64,000 nt of DNA from an uncultured Acetatifactor sp. (lineage in GTDB: Bacteria > Bacillota > Clostridia > Lachnospirales > Lachnospiraceae). Numbering within the stretch: position 1 is the first letter of the stretch; every line of letters starts with the position of its first letter. The DNA lies in the NCBI GenBank assembly GCA_934426825.1, contig CAKRYI010000003.1, forward strand, positions 79,556-143,555, given 5' to 3'. Below, one piece after another: positions 53,355 to 61,454 of this stretch. A model generated the notes under the pieces. That model was not told the DNA's origin and ran no database searches. It was given only the letters and a program-made list of their open reading frames with translations. Made by a program: the position numbers and the translations under genes.

Positions 53355-54407
53355 ATGAGTAAACCGTTGATAATCATTGCAGATACAAATGAATTATATC
53401 TGACAAATCTTGAGAGAAAGTTTTTGGAAGAATTGGATGACCAGATAGATCTGGAAATCATATCAGACGCCGGATATTTTAAACAGCGATTTGAAACACC
53501 GGTATCGGTGGAAATACTTGTTGTATCGGAAGACTTATATTCTGCAAATCTTTTAAAGCATAATGTTGCTCATTTATGTGTGCTTGTGGAAGAACATAAT
53601 AGTGGCAATACAGAGGATTTGTCAATAAACCGGGTACATAAATATCTTGGAATTCGGGAGCTTTTTAATGAGCTGACTTATCAGAGCAGGGAACGCCTAG
53701 AAAAATCTAAAGATACGGAAAAGGCAACACAGGTGATAGCATTCTACTCTGCAGTTGGCGGAACCGGTAAGACAGCTTTATCGCTTGGGCTGGCGGGATG
53801 TCTTGCAGAAAAGCATAAAAGAATTCTTTATATTAACACGGAATCTATTCAGGACTTCTCCTTTTATTTAGAAAATAAGACCGGTATGCCGAATGAAGGC
53901 TATCGTGCAATGAAAACAGACGCGGAAGATATGTACCACCATATCCGTTTTACTTTAAGACAGGAGGAATTTGCTTATCTTCCGCCGTTTATGACGACAT
54001 TGGATGCGAGAAATCTTGATTTTACAATCTATGAAAAAATAATCCGGACGGCTAAGGAAAGCGGCGAATATGATTTTATTATCGTTGATATTGAGGCGGG
54101 GTATAGCAGGGAGCGAATCCGACTTTTACAGAATTCAGATAAGGTAATGCTGATTACGCTGCAGGATGCTGTGTCCACGAACAAAATGAGGTATTTGGCG
54201 CAATGTCTTGACTTTGATGATTATGAAAAGTATATGGTTATCTGTAATAAATATGATGAGACGAAAGAAAATCAGTACGGTCTGTCAGAATTACAGTGGC
54301 ATTTATCCATTAAAGAGTATGTAGAGGAAATGGGAGAGCCATTAGACTCAATCGGGCAGCTGGCGCAAATGGATGGATTGAAAAAAATATCATATATGTT
54401 TATTTAA
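53355..54407 (+). CDS. CpaE/TadZ-like MinD-family ATPase
   Basis: This 350-residue protein has an N-terminal receiver-like domain with a degenerate acidic pocket (IIIADTNELYLTNLERKF; IEILVVSEDLYS-type strand) and a C-terminal MinD/ParA ATPase. The deviant Walker A is FYSAVGGTGKTALSLGLA (about 129-146) and Walker B is FIIVDIEAG. This layout is typical of CpaE/TadZ, which positions pilus machines. Its presence next to EssC is unusual and suggests spatial placement of the secretion machine, which is inference. The following gene starts 16 bp later. Confidence 0.82.
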   Translation: MSKPLIIIADTNELYLTNLERKFLEELDDQIDLEIISDAGYFKQRFETPVSVEILVVSEDLYSANLLKHNVAHLCVLVEEHNSGNTEDLSINRVHKYLGIRELFNELTYQSRERLEKSKDTEKATQVIAFYSAVGGTGKTALSLGLAGCLAEKHKRILYINTESIQDFSFYLENKTGMPNEGYRAMKTDAEDMYHHIRFTLRQEEFAYLPPFMTTLDARNLDFTIYEKIIRTAKESGEYDFIIVDIEAGYSRERIRLLQNSDKVMLITLQDAVSTNKMRYLAQCLDFDDYEKYMVICNKYDETKENQYGLSELQWHLSIKEYVEEMGEPLDSIGQLAQMDGLKKISYMFI

Positions 54408-54423
54408 ACACAGAGAGGTGTGT

Positions 54424-54678
54424 ATGGAAGAGAAGGTAGTGGTTGAGTTTATCAATTATGGAAATCAAAGCCATATAGATTTGGAAATACCGTTAGAAAT
54501 AACAGCGAATGAACTGGTATTAGCGTTAAATGAGACATATAGACTCGGAATGGATACCAATAATATTTTCAGTTGCTATCTGGTTGCAGAGAATCCGATT
54601 GCTTTTTTAAGAGGGAACAAGACTTTAAAAGAGTTTGGGATAAGACAGGGAACGAGTATCATTTACCGGAGGGCATGA
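54424..54678 (+). CDS. YukD/EsaB-like ubiquitin-fold protein
   Basis: This 84-residue protein has a beta-grasp pattern: VVVEFINYGNQSHIDLEIPL, a helix ANELVLALNETYRLG, and the late strands NKTLKEFGIRQGTSIIYR. It fits the YukD/EsaB family of type VII accessory proteins. GAGAGG lies 6 bp before the ATG. Its stop is 2 bp before the EssC-type start. It has no C-terminal diglycine, so conjugation is not expected. Confidence 0.8.
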   Translation: MEEKVVVEFINYGNQSHIDLEIPLEITANELVLALNETYRLGMDTNNIFSCYLVAENPIAFLRGNKTLKEFGIRQGTSIIYRRA

Positions 54679-54680
54679 GA

Positions 54681-57600
54681 ATGAATTATCAATATAAAGT
54701 AATTGTTTGCAACAGGACTGTATATAAAGAGTTTGAAATCCCGGCGGACATGGAAAATGTGAGGCTGGGAACGACATCACTGTGCGAGTTCCGATTGAAT
54801 CCGGAATTTTTTTTTGAAGACATAGAGATTGAATTCACAGAAGAAAGTAACCAATGGAATATAGATTGTTCTGACAGTATATATTTCAGAAAAGGGGACA
54901 TGAGAAAACTATACTCTACGGGAATTGGGCATGGTGATATTATTTCGGTTTGCTATTCCAATACGGGAAATGAAGCATTTGAACTTCGGTTTTTGATTGA
55001 TTTTGAGGCAAGAGTTCCTAATTATAATTGGTATATTGAGATTGCGGATAAAGTCGAAATTTCATCTGACAGGGGAGCAACACTGTGTTTGAAAAGCCAG
55101 TTTGATAAGAATATCAGATTGTTTGTGATGCGTAAGGAAAACAGATGCCGGTTACAGAAAGTGCAGTCGGAATATGGAGTTTTATTAAACGGTCAGAACA
55201 TACAGGGAACCGTTGAACTTAAGGATAATGATTTTTTTTCAGTGGATGAATATCAATTTTACTACAAAGAAGGAAAGATTTATTTTGATAAAAGCGGACT
55301 GGAAGTAAACGGTGTTTTGTTGTATGAAATACAACATCCGGTAAATGAGCTGAGATACCCTTTATTTAACCGTAATACGAGAATAATCAGAAAATTTTCC
55401 GATGAAAAAATAGAAATTTTAGACGCCCCGGAGATTCCTAAAAAGCCGGAAAACAATATTATTGTTAATTTAATGCCGTCTATTGCAATGATTGGATTGG
55501 TTGTAGTATTTCGTGGCATTATGAATACAACGGGGTCTACCGGTTCCTATGTAATTTTAAGCGTATGCTCTATGGCTCTTGGGGTTATTACTACCGTATT
55601 GGGATTTTTATCCGGAAACAGAAGATACAAAAAAGAGTGTGCAGAACGTATTTCAAAATACAACAACTATATAGAAAAGAAAAAGAACGAAATTATTGAG
55701 ATACGGAGGGAAGAAACAGAGAGCCTTCGGGATACCTATTGTGATTTGGCGAAAGATGTCGAGATAGCATTGAGTTTTGACAGAAGGCTATTCGAGAAGA
55801 CCGGAGAGGATGAGGATTTTCTCCGGGTTTATTTGGGACAGGGAAATATTGTCTCTGCCAGACCGGTTGACTATAGGAAACAGGAGCGCTTGGAGGTGGG
55901 AGACGAATTAACGGATATGCCGGAGAAAATATGCCAAATGTTTTCGGAGATAGAAAATGCGCCGGTGTATTCTGATTTTCATAAAGCTAATGTTGTCGGA
56001 ATTGTAGGGGAAAGAGAACCTCTTTACATAATGTTAAAAAATATTATTATTGATGTTTCGGTAAGACATTATTACGGAGATGTGAGACTGTATCTGTTAG
56101 TCGATGATGAAAAGAAATACGAGTGGGTGCGAATGTTACCCCATTTAGAAAACGCAAGAGGGACACGCAATATCGTTTTTGATAACAAGAGCAAAAACAG
56201 TCTGTTTGAAAATCTGTTTGGAGAATTAAATAACAGGGAGCAGACCAAAAAGATTCCGTATTATGGCATTGTTCTGGTGGAAAATGAATTTGGTATAAAA
56301 AATCATCCTATTTCCAGATATATGGAAAATGCTTCGGAATTAGGCATGACATTTGTCTTTTTTGAAACCAGTGCAGAAAAATTGCCCCTTCATTGTAATG
56401 AGATAATTACACTTGCTTCCGGACAGGAAGGTAGTATTTGCCTTTCTGACAACGGAAATAAAATACAGAAATTTAAGTATCCGACCTTATCGGATGGGCA
56501 GGCTGCAGCGGTTGTGCAGATGCTGGCTCCGGTTTACTGTGAAGAAATCGGACTGGAGAACTCTTTACGCAAAAATATTACGCTATTCGAGATGCTTCAT
56601 ATTTATGCAGCGGAAGATTTAGATATCGGAAAACGTTGGGAAAAATCACAGATATATAAATCCATGGCGGTACCGCTGGGGATAAATGCGAAAGATGAAA
56701 TCGTGGCATTAAATCTGCATGAAAAGTTCCATGGTCCCCACGGACTTGTGGCGGGAACGACAGGCTCCGGTAAAAGTGAGATATTGCAGAGTTATATTTT
56801 GGCGGCAGCAACCATGTTTCATCCTTATGAGATAGGATTTGTCATTATTGATTTTAAAGGAGGTGGAATGGCGAATCAGTTTAAAAAATTGCCGCACTTG
56901 ATGGGGGCAATTACCAACATCGACGGCAACGAAGTGCAAAGGTCTTTAAAGTCTATTAAGGCGGAATTAATGAAACGTCAAAATCTTTTTGCACAGGCAG
57001 GGGTAAATCATATTGATAAATATATACAGTTGTATAAAGAAAGAAAAGTACAGACAGCGCTCCCGCATCTTGTGATTATTGTTGATGAATTTGCGGAACT
57101 GAAAGCAGAGCAGCCAGATTTTATGAAAGAGTTAATTTCGGCAGCACGAATCGGACGAAGTCTGGGAGTACATCTGATACTTGCCACACAAAAGCCGAGT
57201 GGTGTGGTGGATGGACAAATCTGGTCTAACTCCAAATTCAAATTATGCTTAAAAGTACAGTCCAAAGAGGATAGTAACGAGGTTTTAAAGACTCCTCTTG
57301 CAGCAGAAATCAAAGAACCGGGGCGGGCATATTTGCAGGTGGGAAATAATGAAATTTTTGAACTGTTCCAGTCAGCATACAGTGGCGCACCGGCAACAAT
57401 AGACGAAACTGCCGGAAATAATAAAGAGTTTGGAATTGCAGAATTGGATTTTGCGGGTACCAAGAAACTTGTTTACCAGAAAAAGAAGAGAAAAAAATCG
57501 GATGTACATATACCCAATCAGTTGGAGGCGATTGTTGATTATATCGACGGTTACTGTGAACAGCATGGCATAAAACGATTGCCGAATATTTGTATGCCGC

Positions 57601-59201
57601 CATTGCCGCAGATGCTTGCGTATCAAAATGCGCAAAAGGAGGATTCGGAGGAAGTCTTTGCAACCATTGGGTTGCTGGATGATCCGGATAGACAAATTCA
57701 GGAGAATTTGAGGGTAAACATTACGGCACAGAACTACATGATAATCGGATCCGCACAATGTGGAAAGACAAATGTTTTGCAGACGATGATACGAAGTCTG
57801 GCAGAGAATTATACGCCGGATGAAGTTAATATGTATATTATAGATTTTGGCGCCATGATTCTGAGAAACTTTGCGGGACTGAATCATTGTGGCGGCGTTG
57901 TGTGTGCATCGGATGACGAAAAACTAAAGAATTTGCTTAAACTGCTTCAGGAAGAAGTGGTACGGAGAAAAGAAATTCTGGCTGAGTCCGGCGTAAGTTC
58001 TTTTACGGCGTATAAAGAAGCCGGAATGAGAGATTTGCCTCAGATAGTCGTATTTATTGACAATCTGACAGCCTTAAAAGAAATGTATTTACAGGATCAG
58101 GATTCTCTGCATCCGTTGTGCCGAGACGGAATTGCCGTGGGTATTTCCTTTGTTGTTGCAAATGTACAGACTTCAGGAATCGGGTATCGTTATTTGAACT
58201 ATTTCGAGGGAAGGATTGCCTTGTTTTGTAATGAGACATCAGAATATGGAATGATGTTTGAAGGATGCAGGATGAGACTTCCGGATATTCCGGGAAGATG
58301 CCTTGTTCAGATGAATAAACATACCTATGAAAGCCAGTTATACCTTTCTTTTGAAGGGGAAAAAGAATTTGAACGCATTTACAAAATACAACAATTTATA
58401 GAGGAACAGAATAACAGATATGCCGGAATGAGAGCCAGAATCATTCCGGAAATACCGAAAGAACTGACTTTATCTTATATGAAGAGCACTTATCCCGGTC
58501 AGTTTACAGAAGGCAAGATACCGCTGGGATTGGATTACAATACCGTTCTTCCGGCAGTTATGGATGCCACTGAGGGCGGCATACTTTCCATCTCAGGAAA
58601 GAAAGAAAAGGGAAAAGATATTTTTGTGAAATATCTGCTAGAGGCAATGCTGCTTTCTGATTTTGGAAATACCCAGCTCTATATATTAGATGATATGACA
58701 CGTAGATGGGGAGAATATGAGTTCCATTCAAGCACGGCTGTATATGATAATACCGTAAAAAGTATTCCGGCAATTTTGGATGAAATTGAAAAGAGAGTAC
58801 AAGTGCGGTATGAGGAGTATGCAGTAAGAAGGGAGGAGGCATTAAAAGAAGAACCATGGATTGTCCTGGTGATTGAGAATGCGGAAGCAATTACAGAGAT
58901 TAGTGCAGACAAGAGGCTGGTTGGAGTGATAAAAGACATTATCGGAAAATATCATGCGATGAAAGTATTTGTGATAATGACAAATATTGAAAATTCTAAT
59001 ATTCCGTTCAGCGCACCGGATTTATTAAAAATAGTGAAGGATAGCCGCAGGTATCTTATTTTTGATGATGTGTTCAATATAAAATTATGTGACATACCTG
59101 TAAGCCTTACCAAGAAATTTGCAAAACCGATTGAACCATGTGAGGCATATTATTTAAAAGAAAATGAATTCACAAAATTAAAAACTGTAAAACTTTCATG
59201 A
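54681..59201 (+). CDS. essC: EssC/YukB-type FtsK/SpoIIIE ATPase of a type VII secretion system
   Basis: This 1506-residue protein is the motor of the secretion system. The N-terminal 250 residues form two FHA-like beta domains, as in EssC. Two transmembrane helices follow (about 255-315: MPSIAMIGLVVVF and YVILSVCSMALGVITTVLGFL). Three ATPase modules come next: D1 with Walker A GTTGSGKS (692-699) and LVIIVDEFAEL; D2 with GSAQCGKT (1023-1030) and IVVFIDNL; and D3, whose P-loop is degenerate (SGKKEKGKD, 1305-1313). GGAGGG lies 7 bp before the ATG at 54681; the ATG two codons earlier is too close. It ends 55 bp before the Esx-like gene. Confidence 0.93.
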   Translation: MNYQYKVIVCNRTVYKEFEIPADMENVRLGTTSLCEFRLNPEFFFEDIEIEFTEESNQWNIDCSDSIYFRKGDMRKLYSTGIGHGDIISVCYSNTGNEAFELRFLIDFEARVPNYNWYIEIADKVEISSDRGATLCLKSQFDKNIRLFVMRKENRCRLQKVQSEYGVLLNGQNIQGTVELKDNDFFSVDEYQFYYKEGKIYFDKSGLEVNGVLLYEIQHPVNELRYPLFNRNTRIIRKFSDEKIEILDAPEIPKKPENNIIVNLMPSIAMIGLVVVFRGIMNTTGSTGSYVILSVCSMALGVITTVLGFLSGNRRYKKECAERISKYNNYIEKKKNEIIEIRREETESLRDTYCDLAKDVEIALSFDRRLFEKTGEDEDFLRVYLGQGNIVSARPVDYRKQERLEVGDELTDMPEKICQMFSEIENAPVYSDFHKANVVGIVGEREPLYIMLKNIIIDVSVRHYYGDVRLYLLVDDEKKYEWVRMLPHLENARGTRNIVFDNKSKNSLFENLFGELNNREQTKKIPYYGIVLVENEFGIKNHPISRYMENASELGMTFVFFETSAEKLPLHCNEIITLASGQEGSICLSDNGNKIQKFKYPTLSDGQAAAVVQMLAPVYCEEIGLENSLRKNITLFEMLHIYAAEDLDIGKRWEKSQIYKSMAVPLGINAKDEIVALNLHEKFHGPHGLVAGTTGSGKSEILQSYILAAATMFHPYEIGFVIIDFKGGGMANQFKKLPHLMGAITNIDGNEVQRSLKSIKAELMKRQNLFAQAGVNHIDKYIQLYKERKVQTALPHLVIIVDEFAELKAEQPDFMKELISAARIGRSLGVHLILATQKPSGVVDGQIWSNSKFKLCLKVQSKEDSNEVLKTPLAAEIKEPGRAYLQVGNNEIFELFQSAYSGAPATIDETAGNNKEFGIAELDFAGTKKLVYQKKKRKKSDVHIPNQLEAIVDYIDGYCEQHGIKRLPNICMPPLPQMLAYQNAQKEDSEEVFATIGLLDDPDRQIQENLRVNITAQNYMIIGSAQCGKTNVLQTMIRSLAENYTPDEVNMYIIDFGAMILRNFAGLNHCGGVVCASDDEKLKNLLKLLQEEVVRRKEILAESGVSSFTAYKEAGMRDLPQIVVFIDNLTALKEMYLQDQDSLHPLCRDGIAVGISFVVANVQTSGIGYRYLNYFEGRIALFCNETSEYGMMFEGCRMRLPDIPGRCLVQMNKHTYESQLYLSFEGEKEFERIYKIQQFIEEQNNRYAGMRARIIPEIPKELTLSYMKSTYPGQFTEGKIPLGLDYNTVLPAVMDATEGGILSISGKKEKGKDIFVKYLLEAMLLSDFGNTQLYILDDMTRRWGEYEFHSSTAVYDNTVKSIPAILDEIEKRVQVRYEEYAVRREEALKEEPWIVLVIENAEAITEISADKRLVGVIKDIIGKYHAMKVFVIMTNIENSNIPFSAPDLLKIVKDSRRYLIFDDVFNIKLCDIPVSLTKKFAKPIEPCEAYYLKENEFTKLKTVKLS

Positions 59202-59256
59202 TGGAACTCTGCGAGAGCAGATTTACCATATAGAAAAATCAAGGAGGAACAAAAAG

Positions 59257-59550
59257 ATGGCAATTAACAAAGTGGATTATGAGGTACTTACAAGCGGAGT
59301 GAGCGTGTATTCCAATCAGGCAGGCGCACTGGATGATGTTATTAATTCATTGGTCCGCATGAATGGACAGCTGCAGGATGGCTGGACAAACCAGACGGCG
59401 GATGCGTTTATCGAGCGCTTTGAAAATGAGTACAAACCGGCACTTGAGAATGCAAGGGACGCTGTTCAGAGTATTTCCGATTTTATCCAGAGTTATATGC
59501 AGAACCGGCAGGACGACGATGCGCAGGGAGCCGCAGCAATAAGAGGTTAA
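59257..59550 (+). CDS. WXG100-like Esx protein with WTN in place of WXG
   Basis: This 97-residue all-helical protein has two helices joined by LQDGWTNQTADAF, where WXG100 members have W-x-G. The rest fits the family: about 100 residues, no cysteine, a central Trp turn, and a C-terminal helix SISDFIQSYMQNRQDD. These proteins are secreted as dimers and form the core substrate of type VII systems. AGGAGG precedes the ATG. It is separated from the next gene by a strong hairpin that may set its abundance above the downstream genes. Confidence 0.85.
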   Translation: MAINKVDYEVLTSGVSVYSNQAGALDDVINSLVRMNGQLQDGWTNQTADAFIERFENEYKPALENARDAVQSISDFIQSYMQNRQDDDAQGAAAIRG

Positions 59551-59557
59551 CGCGAAA

Positions 59558-59595
59558 TTCCATGCAGATGCCTGGAAATGGGTATCTGCATGGAA
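59558..59595 (+). promoter_or_regulatory. strong hairpin between the Esx-like gene and the DUF4176-type gene
   Basis: TTCCATGCAGAT pairs perfectly with ATCTGCATGGAA, and the stem extends by about three more pairs around an 8-nt loop. There is no T-tract (AAATTATG follows), so it is not a typical terminator. It may be a 3' stability element or a partial terminator that makes Esx mRNA more abundant than the downstream part. Confidence 0.6.
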
Positions 59596-59639
59596 AATTA
59601 TGAAAGGTCTGAAAAACAAAAGTACTGGAGAAGAAAAGC

Positions 59640-60275
59640 ATGAGTGAAAACGGATTCCGACAAAGAAAACTTACTTCCGCAATCTGTGTGGAATGGCTGA
59701 AGGGAAAAAAGGATTTTAACAGTTCACAAAAAATGGCTGTTCTTGGGTATGTAGAGGGTCATATTGGGAAAACAAACGAATTATATGATTTATATAATGC
59801 GGTCAGAAAGCAGGAAGCGTGCAAAATCGGAACATTAGAACTAGAACTGTCCGGTGAGGAGGCGGTTCTGAAAATTGATTCAGTGAAGATAACAGGGTCA
59901 TGGAGTGAAATGGAAAAATTACTTCAGGATGTCATTTTGATTTTGGAAGAACCATATCCGTTGGGCACTGTTGTAGATATTGATATAAGTGAAATCGCGA
60001 AAGAAAAGGGACGTCCGTATTCGGATGTAAAAGTTGTTATTATTGAGCGTTTTGTGAAAAAAACAGACAATATATTTGTGCCTTATTGTGGTGTTGTATA
60101 TCCGTTTGGCGATATAAAAAAACAGATTCTTTTTACGGAAAAAGTTGTCCGCAAAGTCATACAACGGGGATATGAAGATGAGCAGGAAAATGTATATGTT
60201 GCGGCAGTAAAAAGGGAGCTGTTGAAAAAGGGATATACATCATATGTATTTGCAAATGCGGGGGATGAAGAATGA
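59640..60275 (+). CDS. DUF4176-type type VII accessory protein
   Basis: This 211-residue soluble protein has an N-terminal helical part and a C-terminal region with PYPLGTVVDIDISEIA, VKVVIIERFVKK, YCGVVYPFGDIKK and IQRGYEDEQENVY. The order PLGTVV..., strand, YxGxxYPxG, GYxDE is the pattern of DUF4176, a small domain found near LXG/WXG secretion genes. Its role is not established. It overlaps the next gene by 4 bp (ATGA at 60272). Confidence 0.7.
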   Translation: MSENGFRQRKLTSAICVEWLKGKKDFNSSQKMAVLGYVEGHIGKTNELYDLYNAVRKQEACKIGTLELELSGEEAVLKIDSVKITGSWSEMEKLLQDVILILEEPYPLGTVVDIDISEIAKEKGRPYSDVKVVIIERFVKKTDNIFVPYCGVVYPFGDIKKQILFTEKVVRKVIQRGYEDEQENVYVAAVKRELLKKGYTSYVFANAGDEE

Positions 60276-60838
60276 CAAAATCAGAATGTTATAGTCAAAT
60301 TGCCTTGTGTAATGCAGAGATAGAAGAGGACCGTAGAAAAATAAGCAGCCTTGAAGAAAAAATTGCTCTTTATGAGCAAATATATCGAAGAGTGGAGCGG
60401 GGACAGGAAAACATGGGAGATTTCTGCTCTGCTCACAGTAGGAAAATCAATAGAACTAAAGAGTTTTTTCCCAGAGTAAAGTATGCGGACTTTTATATGC
60501 GGGATATGACAGAGTACCTTCAGGGGGCGGAATATTTAAGAGTCAATAGCAATTTTGAAGCAGCGAAGGAGACTCTGAACAGAAAGAAACAGATGGCATT
60601 AAGAGAAATTGATGAATTGCAGGAAGATATTAGAAGAAAGCAAAGCCGGATAGTCCAATTGCAGGATGAAATAAGGAACATTGAGCGCCGGGAGGAAGAG
60701 GAACGGCGGAGAGAGGAAGAGCGCCGCCGGGCGGAAGCATATCGAAGGGAAGAGGAACGCCGAAGGGAGGAAGAGAGGAGAAGGGAAGAAGAACGTCGCA
60801 GGAGCAGCAGCGCTTCATCAAGAGCGGGAAGGAGATAG
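60272..60838 (+). CDS. coiled-coil protein with Arg/Glu-rich tail (DUF5082/YwqH-like)
   Basis: This 188-residue protein begins with a helical hairpin (EIEEDRRKISSLEEKIALYEQIY) and continues with a long coiled coil. The C-terminal 50 residues are a run of REEERRR-type repeats ending in SSSASSRAGRR, highly charged and probably a single helix plus a disordered tail. The N-terminal half resembles YwqH/DUF5082 proteins that accompany toxins of type VII systems; this match is by pattern only. It is coupled to the upstream gene. Confidence 0.65.
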   Translation: MTKSECYSQIALCNAEIEEDRRKISSLEEKIALYEQIYRRVERGQENMGDFCSAHSRKINRTKEFFPRVKYADFYMRDMTEYLQGAEYLRVNSNFEAAKETLNRKKQMALREIDELQEDIRRKQSRIVQLQDEIRNIERREEEERRREEERRRAEAYRREEERRREEERRREEERRRSSSASSRAGRR

Positions 60839-60840
60839 AA

Positions 60841-61134
60841 ATGGCGGGATTAGGGTATGATCTTATTGTAGATGATGACGGAATAAAAAAAGAAGCAGAT
60901 ATGGTGTTCAATAGAATGAATGAATTTGAAATGCAGCTAAAGATATTGGGCAGAGTTTTGGAAGAGGTTACAGATAATGCAATTATGGAGGGAAATACAG
61001 CGGATAATTTAAAAGTTTTTGCAGAACAGGTACAAAACTTACAGGAAGAAGCAAAAGATATAACAAAGCAATTAAAAACAACTATTTATAGATATATTGA
61101 ATCTATGGATGAAGCCGACAGTTGCGTGTACTAA
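60841..61134 (+). CDS. small all-helical type VII-associated protein (WXG-like size)
   Basis: This 97-residue protein consists of two long helices with a short turn (NAIMEGNTADNLKVF) and has no W-x-G motif. Size and helix pattern fit the Esx-like or Lap-type partners that sit just upstream of toxins and bind their N-terminal domains. GGAGATAG precedes the ATG. No direct homology is recognised. Confidence 0.65.
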   Translation: MAGLGYDLIVDDDGIKKEADMVFNRMNEFEMQLKILGRVLEEVTDNAIMEGNTADNLKVFAEQVQNLQEEAKDITKQLKTTIYRYIESMDEADSCVY

Positions 61135-61145
61135 AGGAGGAGAAC

Positions 61146-61454
61146 ATGGCATCAGTAAAGCTGGATGTGGAAACGTTAGATGCATATATTTTTACGTTAA
61201 ATATGTATTATTCCGTAGGATTTACGGATAGTGCCTATTTAAGCAGGGAGCAAACCGGAGCGGGGAAAGTGAGTGAGGAATTATCCAACTTCAAGGGCAG
61301 CTGCAATTTACTGCTCGATAGTTTGTCAAAGTTTTATACAGACGTTGAGGCATTTCTGACCTGCATCAAAGAGGGAACGCTGAGTGCAGATGAATATGGG
61401 GCAAAAAGCCTTGAGGTGGCACAAGAAAAATGGAAGTCGGGGGGAGAGAGATGA
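61146..61454 (+). CDS. second small helical protein before the toxin (Lap-like)
   Basis: This 102-residue helical protein starts MASVKLDVETLDAYI and has a long C-terminal helix (VEAFLTCIKEGTLSADEYG). The start is set by AAAGGAGG at 61133-61140. It overlaps the toxin start by ATGA (61451-61454). Two small helical proteins before an LXG-type toxin are the known Lap1/Lap2 arrangement; these two do not look like recognised Lap families, so the match is positional. Confidence 0.65.
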   Translation: MASVKLDVETLDAYIFTLNMYYSVGFTDSAYLSREQTGAGKVSEELSNFKGSCNLLLDSLSKFYTDVEAFLTCIKEGTLSADEYGAKSLEVAQEKWKSGGER

